A DNA stretch of 64,000 nucleotides, taken from contig CACYLU010000007.1 of assembly GCA_902775375.1 (NCBI GenBank), positions 1 through 64,000 on the forward strand. Reading direction: 5' to 3'. Position 1 is the stretch's first letter. Each line of letters starts with the position of its first letter. The notes below the pieces were generated by a model that saw only the letters and a program-made list of their open reading frames with translations, searched no databases and was not told where the DNA came from. Origin of the DNA: an uncultured Bacteroidales bacterium. Its GTDB lineage: Bacteria > Bacteroidota > Bacteroidia > Bacteroidales > Bacteroidaceae. Both the position numbers and the translations under genes were made by a program. Positions 36,425 through 45,262 of the stretch are shown piece by piece.

Positions 36425-38274
36425 TAATTGAACATAAAATAGAACTTCTCTCGCCCGCAAAGAATCTAGAGTGCGGTATTGCGGCAATCGACCACGGAGC
36501 AGATGCCGTATATATTGGTGCTCCTAAGTTTGGCGCAAGGGCATCAGCAGGCAATTCGATAGAAGACATTGCCCAATTGGTTGATTATGCTCATCTGTTC
36601 AACGCACGTATATATGTAACGCTGAACACCATATTGACTGACAACGAGCTTACTGAGACAGAGCAACTGATTTGGGAACTATACCGCACTCATGTGGATG
36701 CACTGATTGTGCAGGATATGGGTATAACACGTCTCAACTTCCCCCCTATTCCGCTTCATGCAAGTACTCAAATGGACAACCGTACCCCAGAAAAGGTGCG
36801 ATTTCTGGCAGATGCAGGTTTCAAGCAAGTGGTCTTGGCCCGCGAACTATCATTAGATGAGATAAAGAACATTCACGAGGCTTGTCCTGACGTACCTCTT
36901 GAGGTGTTCGTTCACGGAGCTTTGTGCGTGAGTTTCAGCGGACAATGTTACGCTTCGCAGGCCTGTTTTGGCAGAAGTGCCAACCGAGGAGAATGTGCCC
37001 AATTCTGCAGGTTACCTTTCAACCTGATAGATGCCGACGGCAAGGAGATCATGCATGAAAAGCATCTGCTCTCATTGAAAGATATGAACCAGCTAGACTT
37101 GCTAGAACAATTGATGGATGCGGGAGCGACATCATTCAAGATAGAAGGCAGACTGAAAGATGTGGATTACGTAAAGAATGTTACGGCCGCCTATCGACAA
37201 AAGTTGGATGCTATTTTCCAACGTAGAAAAGAATACAGGAAGACCTCATCTGGCACATCTACCTATTCTTTTAAGCCCGACCTAAGCAAGAGCTTTAATC
37301 GAGGCTTCACTCATTATTTCTTGGAAGGCAGGCAACCCGACATTGTCCAATTCAATACTCCAAAAGCAATGGGAGAGGAAATGGGACGAGTGAAAGAGGT
37401 TAAAGGAAATTGTATTACTGTAGCTGGTGTGAAAGCATTTCACAACGGTGATGGGCTGTGTTACATAGACAACGAAAGCAAGTTGCAAGGATTTAGGGTG
37501 AACAAAGTAGAGCAAAACAAACTTTTCTTGCTTTCAAAGGAATGTATGCCCCGACCTGGAACGATGTTGTTTAGGAACTTTGACGCTGAGTTTTCTGAGA
37601 TGCTGAACAAGCGAAGTGCTGAACGAAAGATAAGTATCAGTTGGCGACTTAACGAAACACCTAACGGTTTTTCGCTTACTGCCATTGACGAGGATAACAA
37701 CAAGGCTACCCTCTCCTTCTCTTATGAGAAACAACTCGCTCAGAAGCCTCAGTTGGAGAATATTATTAAGCAACTTTCAAAACTTGGCAACACTCCATTC
37801 ACTAATAATCAAGTTGCAGATGAGCAAGGCTCAATAGTGGTCAATTACTTTATCCCTTCATCACTATTATCAGAGTGGCGCAGGCAAGTGATTGACGAAC
37901 TGACAAAGGTAAGGCGAGACAATTATCCGCAAGAGGTGGCTGATTGGAAGCAGACAAATCACCCCTATCCGCAAGATAGTCTTTCGTATTTGGGCAATGT
38001 GATGAACCAACAGGCCAGAGCGTTTTACACGGATCATGGAGTTACAAAGATTGAGGATGCATTTGAGAAAAAACCTGTTGATGAAGCGGTAGTAATGTTT
38101 TGCAAACATTGCCTTCGTTATAGCATGGGCTGGTGTCCCAACAAGCAACAAGGGAAATCTCCTTATCATGAACCTTACAATCTGCAAAGTTTGAACGGAA
38201 GGAGATTCAGACTGGTATTCGATTGCAAGAAATGCGAGATGAAGGTTGTAAAGATTGATATGAAGCATAATTGA
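36421..38274 (+). CDS. U32-family protein (RlhA/TrhP-like RNA hydroxylation factor)
   Basis: A 617-residue member of peptidase family U32. The N-terminal domain shows IELLSPAKNLECGIAAIDHG, ADAVYIGAPKFGARA, then VFVHGALCVSFSGQCYAS and RSANRGECAQFCRLPF with the conserved Cys set that holds an iron-sulfur cluster in RlhA/TrhP, and SFKIEGRLKDVDYV. The C-terminal part ends in another Cys group (CKHCLRYSMGWCP and CKKCEMKV). Relatives hydroxylate rRNA or tRNA using prephenate; 'peptidase' is historical. No ATG lies near the start; the frame begins at TTG 36421, overlapping the metA TGA by four bases. Confidence 0.88.
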   Translation: MIIEHKIELLSPAKNLECGIAAIDHGADAVYIGAPKFGARASAGNSIEDIAQLVDYAHLFNARIYVTLNTILTDNELTETEQLIWELYRTHVDALIVQDMGITRLNFPPIPLHASTQMDNRTPEKVRFLADAGFKQVVLARELSLDEIKNIHEACPDVPLEVFVHGALCVSFSGQCYASQACFGRSANRGECAQFCRLPFNLIDADGKEIMHEKHLLSLKDMNQLDLLEQLMDAGATSFKIEGRLKDVDYVKNVTAAYRQKLDAIFQRRKEYRKTSSGTSTYSFKPDLSKSFNRGFTHYFLEGRQPDIVQFNTPKAMGEEMGRVKEVKGNCITVAGVKAFHNGDGLCYIDNESKLQGFRVNKVEQNKLFLLSKECMPRPGTMLFRNFDAEFSEMLNKRSAERKISISWRLNETPNGFSLTAIDEDNNKATLSFSYEKQLAQKPQLENIIKQLSKLGNTPFTNNQVADEQGSIVVNYFIPSSLLSEWRRQVIDELTKVRRDNYPQEVADWKQTNHPYPQDSLSYLGNVMNQQARAFYTDHGVTKIEDAFEKKPVDEAVVMFCKHCLRYSMGWCPNKQQGKSPYHEPYNLQSLNGRRFRLVFDCKKCEMKVVKIDMKHN

Positions 38275-39233
38275 AACGACTGGTATATATATTAGCTACA
38301 CTGATAGGTTTGGTAAGTTGCCATTACCCTTATCAGGAGATGCTGGACGACGATGAGTTAGACCAGCGTGTACGGGATTCGCTGTCTATGCTCTTGGAAC
38401 GTCACTATGCACCGGGAGTGAACTTAGAGTTGCTGACCGATTCTCTGAACCTGGCCTGCTTACCCTTGCAAAATTGTACTAATATGTTGTATAAAGGCGA
38501 TCATGTGGTCATAGCAGAAATACGGAAAGACACCACCAACATCAATGACAGCATCTGGGTGAAACTTGCCCACTCAGATGGTGTGCAGGGATGGGTGTAT
38601 GAAAAAGAACTGAAGCGACAATTCGTTCCTACAGATAGTATCTCTCAGGCTATCCACGTATTTAGTGGTGCCAACAAGGCTGTTCTAGCTTTTATGATGG
38701 CCATATTCATTGCTTTCTTCTTGGTAAGGGATTATCAAAAAGAGCCCTTTAAATTAGTCTGGTTTAACGACATAGACAGTTTGTATCCACTATTTCTCTG
38801 CTTAGTGGTGGCTTTCAGTTCCACCCTCTATGAAAGCATGCAACTTTTTGCCCCCGGCACTTGGGAGACTTTCTATTACAATCCTACGTTCTCTCCTTTG
38901 AAATTACCTTGGATACTCAAATTGTTCATTGGTAGTCTGTGGCTCATCATCATTGCCGCCATAGCTGCAGTGAGTGAAGTGTTTCGTCATTTGTCGGGTT
39001 GGAGTGTGCTATATTATCTTGTGGGACTGATGGCAGCTTGTATATTCTGCTACCTATTTTTCATGCTCACCACCCATCTTTATGTTGGCTACTTCTTTAT
39101 TCTGCTGCTCACATCTATGTTCCTTCGTCGTTTGTGGCTACGCTCATTGCGCTACCCATACAGATGCGGACAATGCGGACATAAGCTCCGCCAGAAAGGA
39201 GTTTGTCCACTCTGCGGATCATTGAACGAGTAA
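38271..39233 (+). CDS. SH3-domain membrane lipoprotein with C-terminal zinc ribbon
   Basis: A 320-residue protein of unknown function. A lipoprotein signal (KRLVYILATLIGLVSCHYPY) is followed by an SH3-like segment (CTNMLYKGDHVVIAEI, WVKLAHSDGVQGWVYEKEL), then four or five membrane helices (AVLAFMMAIFIAFFLV, LYPLFLCLVVAFSSTL, FIGSLWLIIIAAIAAV, YYLVGLMAACIFCYLFFM, YVGYFFILLLTSMFL), and ends in a zinc ribbon (CGQCGH, then CPLCGSLNE). The frame starts at TTG 38271, overlapping the U32 stop by four bases; the next ATG would remove the signal peptide. The topology puts sensor-like SH3 outside and the ribbon inside or in the envelope. Confidence 0.7.
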   Translation: MKRLVYILATLIGLVSCHYPYQEMLDDDELDQRVRDSLSMLLERHYAPGVNLELLTDSLNLACLPLQNCTNMLYKGDHVVIAEIRKDTTNINDSIWVKLAHSDGVQGWVYEKELKRQFVPTDSISQAIHVFSGANKAVLAFMMAIFIAFFLVRDYQKEPFKLVWFNDIDSLYPLFLCLVVAFSSTLYESMQLFAPGTWETFYYNPTFSPLKLPWILKLFIGSLWLIIIAAIAAVSEVFRHLSGWSVLYYLVGLMAACIFCYLFFMLTTHLYVGYFFILLLTSMFLRRLWLRSLRYPYRCGQCGHKLRQKGVCPLCGSLNE

Positions 39234-39356
39234 AGACTTCGGCAATTCCATTCACTACTTGATAACAACTATATTATTCTTGATATTTGTGTTACCCTAC
39301 TCCAATGACCTACTCCCAAAAATATTGAGATATCGTAGATATTATTAATAATTATA

Positions 39357-39364
39357 TATCTTTG
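39357..39364 (+). promoter_or_regulatory. -7 box of the GH78 promoter
   Basis: TATCTTTG followed by CA, 21 bases before the ATG at 39386. It overlaps the TTG at 39362, ruling that out as the start. Confidence 0.65.
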
Positions 39365-39385
39365 CAGTTAATAAATCTTGAATCT

Positions 39386-41929
39386 ATGTATAGAAATATA
39401 TTGCTTGGGGTTGTGGCAATTTTAATTAGCCTAAACGCAGGAGGACAAAATGTATATGATCTGAGAACAGAAGGAATGAAGGAGCCACTAGGCATTGACA
39501 ATATCCAGCCTCATTTCAGTTGGATAATCTCCTCTAAGAATCCGTTCTTCCAAACGGCATATGAACTAGAAGTAGCTTCGAGCCCAACTCGATTGAAGGA
39601 GGGGAAAGCTGATGTATGGAAATCAGGAGAGGTGCTTTCGGACGAGACGGTGATGGTAGCTTACAAAGGCAATCAATTGCAACCCAGACAAATGTATTAT
39701 TGGCATGTTCGCAGCAAAAGCCACAAAGGATGGACTCCTTGGAGCGACATACAACGATTCGGAATCGGCATCATCAAGCCAGACAAGATGAGGGGCGAAT
39801 ATATTGGTATGGGACTGGGGCAAGCACAGAGCATCTTGCTGAGAAAAACATTTCAAGTGAAACAAAAAAAAGGAACTGCCATACTGCATGTGAACTCTTT
39901 GGGCTATCATGAGGCCTATCTGAACGGCAAGCCTGTGAGCCAGGCAGTGCTCACTCCTGCTGTTTCTCAAATGGACCGCCGCTCACAGATAGTAACCTAT
40001 GATGTTACTTCGTTGCTTCGAAAAGGGAAGAATACCCTTGTGATATGGGCTGGTTCAGGATGGTACAAGAAAGAGACTTTCAAAGCCACTTTCGATGGAG
40101 CAGTGGTACGTGCGGATCTGGATCTGCTTACTAATGATAACATTATATCCCTTGAGCAAACTGATGCAAGCTGGCAAGGTCGTATTGGAGGATATGAGGA
40201 CACAGGCACATGGGAACCAGGTCAGTTCGGCGGTGAGCGGGTAGATGCAAGCAAGGTGCCCAACAACCTATCAGCACTAGAGAAAGAGCAAGGATGGCAG
40301 GAAGTTAAAATTGCAGGAATCAAGGACATAGAGGCAACTCCGCAAATGTGTCAGTTCAATAAAATAAAGGAAACACTTACTCCAGTTAGCATAGTTAACA
40401 AAGGCAACGGACGATGGCTTGTAGATATGGGACGTGTAGTAAACGGACTGTTTGAGATAAATCTACACTATCTTCAGAAAGGACATGAGGTGAAGGCTTC
40501 ATACTGCGATCACCTGCAGGAACTGGATAAGTTTGAGAGTTCCTACTGGGGTGACGATATTTTTATCTCATCTGGGGGAAAAAGTGGAGACACGTTTCGC
40601 AACCGCTTCAACCATCATGTATTCCGCTATGTTCTACTGAGTGGATTACCTTATCAGCCCGATTCTAAAGACATTCGGGTTCATCGCATCGGAATGGACA
40701 TAGATTCCATTGGTAGTTTCGAGAGTTCCGACAATGATATGAACCGCATTTACCAGTTAATCACTCACACAATGGAAGGACTAATGTGGGGTGGATACAT
40801 GGTAGATTGTGCCAGTATAGAGAGGTTAGGCTACGGCGGAGACGGCAACGCCTCTACCCTATCATTGCAGAACACCTTTGATGTGGCTCCACTATACATG
40901 AACTGGATACAAGCTTGGCGAGATGCTACACGCCCAGACGGCAGTGTACCACATACAGCACCTAATCCTTACAAAGCAGACGGAGGTCCCTATTGGTGCT
41001 CTTTCATAATACAGGCTCCATGGAGAACTTGGTGGAATTTTGGCGATGAGCGACCAATGAGACTCACATACGAAACGATGAAACTCTGGTTACAATATGT
41101 GGACAAAAATAGCCGTGACGGACTACTTTACCGATGGCCAGATGAAGAGTTCCGTAACTGGTACCTAGGCGATTGGCTAGCTCCAAAGGGAATCAATGTC
41201 CAAGAGGAAGAAAGTATCAATTTGGTGAACAACTGCGTACTCTCACAATGCTATGCAGAGCTTATTCAGATGGCCGAACACTTGGGTCAACAAGCAGACA
41301 AAGAGGAATTCATCATGCGGAGAGAGACTCTGAATAATCTTATCCACAAGGTATTTTACCATCCAGAATTAGAGACCTACGGCACAGGAAGTCAATTGGC
41401 TTTTGTCTATCCATTACTAGTGGGAGCCGTTCCTCAAGATATTCAGAGTAAGGTACGCAAAAAGCTCATAGAAGGATGGGATCATCTAGGTGTAGGACTA
41501 GTAGGTGTTCCAGTTCTAACCGAATGGGCCACACAAAACCACGAAGCAGATTATATGTACCGCATGCTGAAGCAACCCGACTACCCCGGATATTTATACA
41601 TGGTCAACCAAGGGGCGACAGGGACTTGGGAAGATTGGCAGGATCCCCGCAGTTATTTCCATAACTGCTACAACGGTATAGGCAGTTGGTTTTACCAGGC
41701 ATTAGGTGGCATCATCCCCACGAAACCTGGCTATAAAACTGTACTAATTAACCCTCAGCACCCACATGGTCTGCAATGGGTACGCGTCAGCAGACACACT
41801 CCCTATGGCACCCTCATAGTCAATTGGGAGCAAGAAGGAAGTAGATACAAGTTGCATCTGAAGATTCCCAACGGGATAACGGCAACTATAGGTGATAAAG
41901 AACTGGGGGCAGGCGAATATGATATGTAA
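39386..41929 (+). CDS. GH78 alpha-L-rhamnosidase, secreted
   Basis: This 847-residue enzyme has a signal peptide (MYRNILLGVVAILISLNAGG) and the bacterial rhamnosidase layout: an N-terminal Ig-like domain (IDNIQPHFSWIISS, YYWHVRSKSHKGWTPWSD), a jelly-roll region (YHEAYLNGKPVSQAVLTPAV), the catalytic (alpha/alpha)6 barrel with DCASIERLGYGGDGNAS (general acid region) and GNWYLGDW-like NWYLGDWLAP, then a C-terminal beta domain (QWVRVSRHTPYGTLIVNWEQ). It removes terminal rhamnose from plant or bacterial polysaccharides. It is monocistronic. A second GH78 lies at 57542. Confidence 0.92.
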   Translation: MYRNILLGVVAILISLNAGGQNVYDLRTEGMKEPLGIDNIQPHFSWIISSKNPFFQTAYELEVASSPTRLKEGKADVWKSGEVLSDETVMVAYKGNQLQPRQMYYWHVRSKSHKGWTPWSDIQRFGIGIIKPDKMRGEYIGMGLGQAQSILLRKTFQVKQKKGTAILHVNSLGYHEAYLNGKPVSQAVLTPAVSQMDRRSQIVTYDVTSLLRKGKNTLVIWAGSGWYKKETFKATFDGAVVRADLDLLTNDNIISLEQTDASWQGRIGGYEDTGTWEPGQFGGERVDASKVPNNLSALEKEQGWQEVKIAGIKDIEATPQMCQFNKIKETLTPVSIVNKGNGRWLVDMGRVVNGLFEINLHYLQKGHEVKASYCDHLQELDKFESSYWGDDIFISSGGKSGDTFRNRFNHHVFRYVLLSGLPYQPDSKDIRVHRIGMDIDSIGSFESSDNDMNRIYQLITHTMEGLMWGGYMVDCASIERLGYGGDGNASTLSLQNTFDVAPLYMNWIQAWRDATRPDGSVPHTAPNPYKADGGPYWCSFIIQAPWRTWWNFGDERPMRLTYETMKLWLQYVDKNSRDGLLYRWPDEEFRNWYLGDWLAPKGINVQEEESINLVNNCVLSQCYAELIQMAEHLGQQADKEEFIMRRETLNNLIHKVFYHPELETYGTGSQLAFVYPLLVGAVPQDIQSKVRKKLIEGWDHLGVGLVGVPVLTEWATQNHEADYMYRMLKQPDYPGYLYMVNQGATGTWEDWQDPRSYFHNCYNGIGSWFYQALGGIIPTKPGYKTVLINPQHPHGLQWVRVSRHTPYGTLIVNWEQEGSRYKLHLKIPNGITATIGDKELGAGEYDM

Positions 41930-42037
41930 CTGATTATTGAATGACATCTATCTTGAGCGTAGCAACAAAGCCATTATACTCCCATACTTTTTCGCCGTAT
42001 ATAGATACGTTTTTTCTCCACTTATACATATACTGAA

Positions 42038-42079
42038 AATGCGGGCATATTCCCTTATGAAGGAGTTTATGCCCGCATT
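42038..42079 (-). terminator. Terminator after the TonB-dependent receptor
   Basis: AATGCGGGCATA (42038-42049) and TATGCCCGCATT (42068-42079) are perfect 12-base arms, followed on the minus strand by TTTTCAG. Confidence 0.8.
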
Positions 42080-42103
42080 ACTACGCTATAAACAGCTAAA
42101 AAC

Positions 42104-44542
42104 TTAAAACCTCAATCTCAAATCAACGCCAAGCTGTAGAGGAGTACCACGTTGACGGAACTTGTTGTTCATACTTTCAAAGAAGAAAGCATCATAATCC
42201 TTGTTGAAAATATTGTTAGCCCAGAGAGCTAGTTCGGAACCTTTGTGTTGAAATGCTAAACGAGCGTTCAGCGTGCCATAGAACTTCTGAGAATACTTAT
42301 TTTGCACATCCCAGTAGATGCTGCCCGTGCCACGATAGTCGGCATTCAGCACGATATTGTCGATAAACGAACCTTCATTCAACTCAAATACATACTGACC
42401 ACCCACCATCATCGTATGTTTAGGTACAAAAGGCACATACTTACCCCTCAGACTTGTATTAGCAGAATTAGAGGATTCTGTAGCCAACGGAGCGTCAGTA
42501 CGGAAGGTTGCATGGGTAAAGCCGTAATTACCTGTGAAAGAAAGGGCCTTGGTAGCTTGCCAACGAAGTGACACCTCAGCACCATAACTGCGACTCTTGC
42601 CGGCATTCACGGTGATGCGTCCTAAACCACTTGAGGCAAATTGTGCCAACTGCTGGTTAGTGGTATTAATCAGGAACAAAGCTACGTCAGCCAGTAACGA
42701 ACCATCGTTAGCAGTAAGGTGCGAACCCAACTCAAAATTCCAAGAGCGTTCTGGCTTATAGCTCACTGTGCCATCTACATCATACTCCACTTCATGCTGA
42801 GCGAAAGCATCGCCTCCCATCTGGGTCATCCTACCGCCACTTTTCTCATTGATGGCATTGGTCATATCTGCAGACATCTTTCTCTGAATCAGGTCAGAGA
42901 ACATCTGAAAGTTATAGCCACCAGAACGATAGCCTTTTGATGCACTGAAATAAATATTATTGCGCTCGTTGAAGTCATATTTCAATGCGACTTTTGGCAA
43001 GAACTCCCAATTGTCGTCATTCAACTTACCTCTAAACTCAGGATTGATGGAAATGCCTTTAAGTTGAGCTACCATAGCAGCCATTTGAGGGATGCGCTCC
43101 AACATAGGCATATTGAAATCGAACGCCATAGGACTAAAAGAAGCATAATCTAACCAAATCTTTTCATACTCCATACGTGCGCCCAAGGTCAACGACAGGC
43201 CTTTCACCACCAAATCATTGATAGTTGACTGATGATAAATGGCAAGGTTAGCTGTAGGTGTGTCAAAATCGCCAAGAATATTAATCTGATTGTCAGTAAC
43301 ATCGAGAGACATTTCTGGCATACGTTCGTTTTGCTGACGCAGACGGATGAATACATTGTTCACATGGTCTTCGATCAGCGTCTTAATGCCGTCTTGCTGG
43401 AAAGTAACGGGAGCATCGGTCTTAAGCCACTGATAGAAACCACTCAGACCTGTAGTCCATTCCCAACGGCTACCGGGCTTAGACTTGAAGACAAATTCTT
43501 GTGAAAGTGTTTTTGAATTTTGTTTCTGCTGAAGGGTGAAAATATCCAATGGAGTATAGTCCTGGTCCATGTGCATATTATCCTTCACAAACTGGAATCC
43601 AGTAACCGAATTAAATATGAAGTGGTTTGCCTGATGCTCGATGTTCAGACCCGTATTCAGTAAATGGCGTTTGTAATCACCTATACGGTTATAAGCAACT
43701 TGGTCCATATAGAACTGTCCTTCTGCTAATCCTGTGCTGGTTCCCACATATTGATAAGGATAAGCACCTTGTGTAAGATACTCATAGTTTATGTTGAAAT
43801 CAAGTTTTGTGTTGTCGGCAGGCAGATAGATAGCACGGATGCGCCCACCGTATTCATTGCTCTTATCCACATGTTCGTTGTTTCTCGCCACATTCTTGAA
43901 GAAACCACCTAGGTGATCAAAAAAGAAACCACCTGAAAAAGCGAACTTATCTGAAATACGATGATAATGAGTAACAGAGCCTTTATAAGCATTATGTGTA
44001 GCAGCACTCAGTTGAAGATCAGTTCCTTGATAATCGAAGGGAGATTTTGTATATACGCGAATCAAACCACCCATAGTATTGCGCCCATAAAGGGTACCCT
44101 GAGGTCCTCGCAAAACATCCACACGATCAATCTCAGCGAAATTAAAATCAAAAGCGTTCTTATTTAAATATGGTATGTTATCTACATACAAACCTACGGC
44201 AGGAGTATTAATTCGAGAGCCAATGCCTCGAATATATGTGGATGTGGTTAGTTTAGATCCGTAGGTAGGTATGTAGAGATTAGGCACTTGAGAAGAGAAC
44301 GACTTAATTGATGTTACTCCTCTCGCTCGCATCTCTGCATTAGAGAAAGAGGAAGACGAGAGTGTTTGCTGACGTAAGCGGACATTTTCTTTTGGAGTGG
44401 CCACCACTACAATCTCTTCTATATCGGCCACACGGGTAATAGTATCTCCCTGTACAGGATCAGGTTTTTCTACAAAAACACCATCGGCAAGTACCTGTCC
44501 TACAAGTAATGCCAATGATAATGTCGTTAAAAGCTTTTTCAT
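42104..44542 (-). CDS. TonB-dependent outer membrane receptor
   Basis: An 812-residue receptor with signal peptide (MKKLLTTLSLALLVGQVLAD), a TonB box-like IEEIVVVATPKENVRLRQ, the plug domain (SSFSNAEMRARGVTSIKSFS, then YIRGIGSRINTPAVGLYVDN, RVDVLRGPQGTLYGRNTMGG) and a barrel ending PLQLGVDLRLRF. It is the classic type rather than SusC. Long extracellular loops resemble those of siderophore or vitamin receptors, but the ligand is unknown. The ATG at 44542 gives a proper signal peptide, whereas the longer frame would add an unlikely 18 residues. A LuxR-type regulator gene lies just upstream on the same strand. Confidence 0.93.
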   Translation of the reverse strand: MKKLLTTLSLALLVGQVLADGVFVEKPDPVQGDTITRVADIEEIVVVATPKENVRLRQQTLSSSSFSNAEMRARGVTSIKSFSSQVPNLYIPTYGSKLTTSTYIRGIGSRINTPAVGLYVDNIPYLNKNAFDFNFAEIDRVDVLRGPQGTLYGRNTMGGLIRVYTKSPFDYQGTDLQLSAATHNAYKGSVTHYHRISDKFAFSGGFFFDHLGGFFKNVARNNEHVDKSNEYGGRIRAIYLPADNTKLDFNINYEYLTQGAYPYQYVGTSTGLAEGQFYMDQVAYNRIGDYKRHLLNTGLNIEHQANHFIFNSVTGFQFVKDNMHMDQDYTPLDIFTLQQKQNSKTLSQEFVFKSKPGSRWEWTTGLSGFYQWLKTDAPVTFQQDGIKTLIEDHVNNVFIRLRQQNERMPEMSLDVTDNQINILGDFDTPTANLAIYHQSTINDLVVKGLSLTLGARMEYEKIWLDYASFSPMAFDFNMPMLERIPQMAAMVAQLKGISINPEFRGKLNDDNWEFLPKVALKYDFNERNNIYFSASKGYRSGGYNFQMFSDLIQRKMSADMTNAINEKSGGRMTQMGGDAFAQHEVEYDVDGTVSYKPERSWNFELGSHLTANDGSLLADVALFLINTTNQQLAQFASSGLGRITVNAGKSRSYGAEVSLRWQATKALSFTGNYGFTHATFRTDAPLATESSNSANTSLRGKYVPFVPKHTMMVGGQYVFELNEGSFIDNIVLNADYRGTGSIYWDVQNKYSQKFYGTLNARLAFQHKGSELALWANNIFNKDYDAFFFESMNNKFRQRGTPLQLGVDLRLRF

Positions 44543-44584
44543 AATTATACTAAACTTTGAATCACGATGCAAAGTAAATAGAAA

Positions 44585-44605
44585 GGGGAGAACCATGCAA
44601 TCCCC
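44585..44605 (-). terminator. Weak hairpin between the LuxR-type gene and the receptor
   Basis: GGGGA (44585-44589) and TCCCC (44601-44605) can pair and are followed on the minus strand by TTTCTATTT. It may end or attenuate transcription from the regulator. Confidence 0.35.
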
Positions 44606-44630
44606 ATTAATGATGATTTCAAAAGAATAA

Positions 44631-45230
44631 TCAAATAGAATCGGCTTCTACGTAACCCCGCATGACGGCGTATATGGTAAGGCCTGAAACCGATTTTATG
44701 CCTAATTTTTCTATAATGTTCTTGCGATGAGTAATAACAGTTGTGAGACTTATATTCAATTTGTCAGCTATTTCTTTATTAATAAACCCACGAGCTACTA
44801 AACTCAACACCTCAATCTCTCTCATGCTTAAATCATTCTGCAAAGGCATCTGCGTTTGTGTAGGAGCATTCATTACCCCAAGACGACCTTTATGATTCCC
44901 TTGTTGATGTAACTTAAGAATAGATTTTACTAGGTGCTGCTCATCTTGATTAATATTGAGTGAGAGTACTCCTTGAGGCAACTGAGCTTGTGTTTCTTCA
45001 TTACACAGCACGACCGTTTGTCTCTTCTTTCGAAGGAAGAAGGTTGTATGTTCTAAATATATCTGAATTGACACAAAGTAATGCACAAACATATCAGGGG
45101 TATCTACCATCAGTTCTGCATAAGAGCCAAACGTGCGGATTGTAATGCCAGGAACGATCTCTTCCAATAGGTTCTCCAAACCTAACCTTGCTAATGAATT
45201 ATTGTCTATTATTGCTATTTCCTTCTCCAT
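44631..45230 (-). CDS. LuxR/NarL-type DNA-binding regulator with degenerate receiver
   Basis: A 199-residue protein laid out like a NarL response regulator. The first 120 residues look like a receiver fold (EIAIIDNNSLARLGLENLLE) but the phosphoacceptor strand near residue 54 reads VHYFVSIQIY, with no Asp, so it is unlikely to be phosphorylated. The C-terminal HTH is intact: LSMREIEVLSLVARGFINKE, IADKLNISLTTVITHRKNII and EKLGIKSVSGLTIYAV. It precedes a TonB-dependent receptor by 88 bases on the same strand, suggesting it controls that transporter, perhaps by sensing something other than phosphorylation. No histidine kinase gene is nearby. Confidence 0.85.
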   Translation of the reverse strand: MEKEIAIIDNNSLARLGLENLLEEIVPGITIRTFGSYAELMVDTPDMFVHYFVSIQIYLEHTTFFLRKKRQTVVLCNEETQAQLPQGVLSLNINQDEQHLVKSILKLHQQGNHKGRLGVMNAPTQTQMPLQNDLSMREIEVLSLVARGFINKEIADKLNISLTTVITHRKNIIEKLGIKSVSGLTIYAVMRGYVEADSI

Positions 45231-45262
45231 AATAGTTGATAGTAGCAGAATATCGTTTTTCG

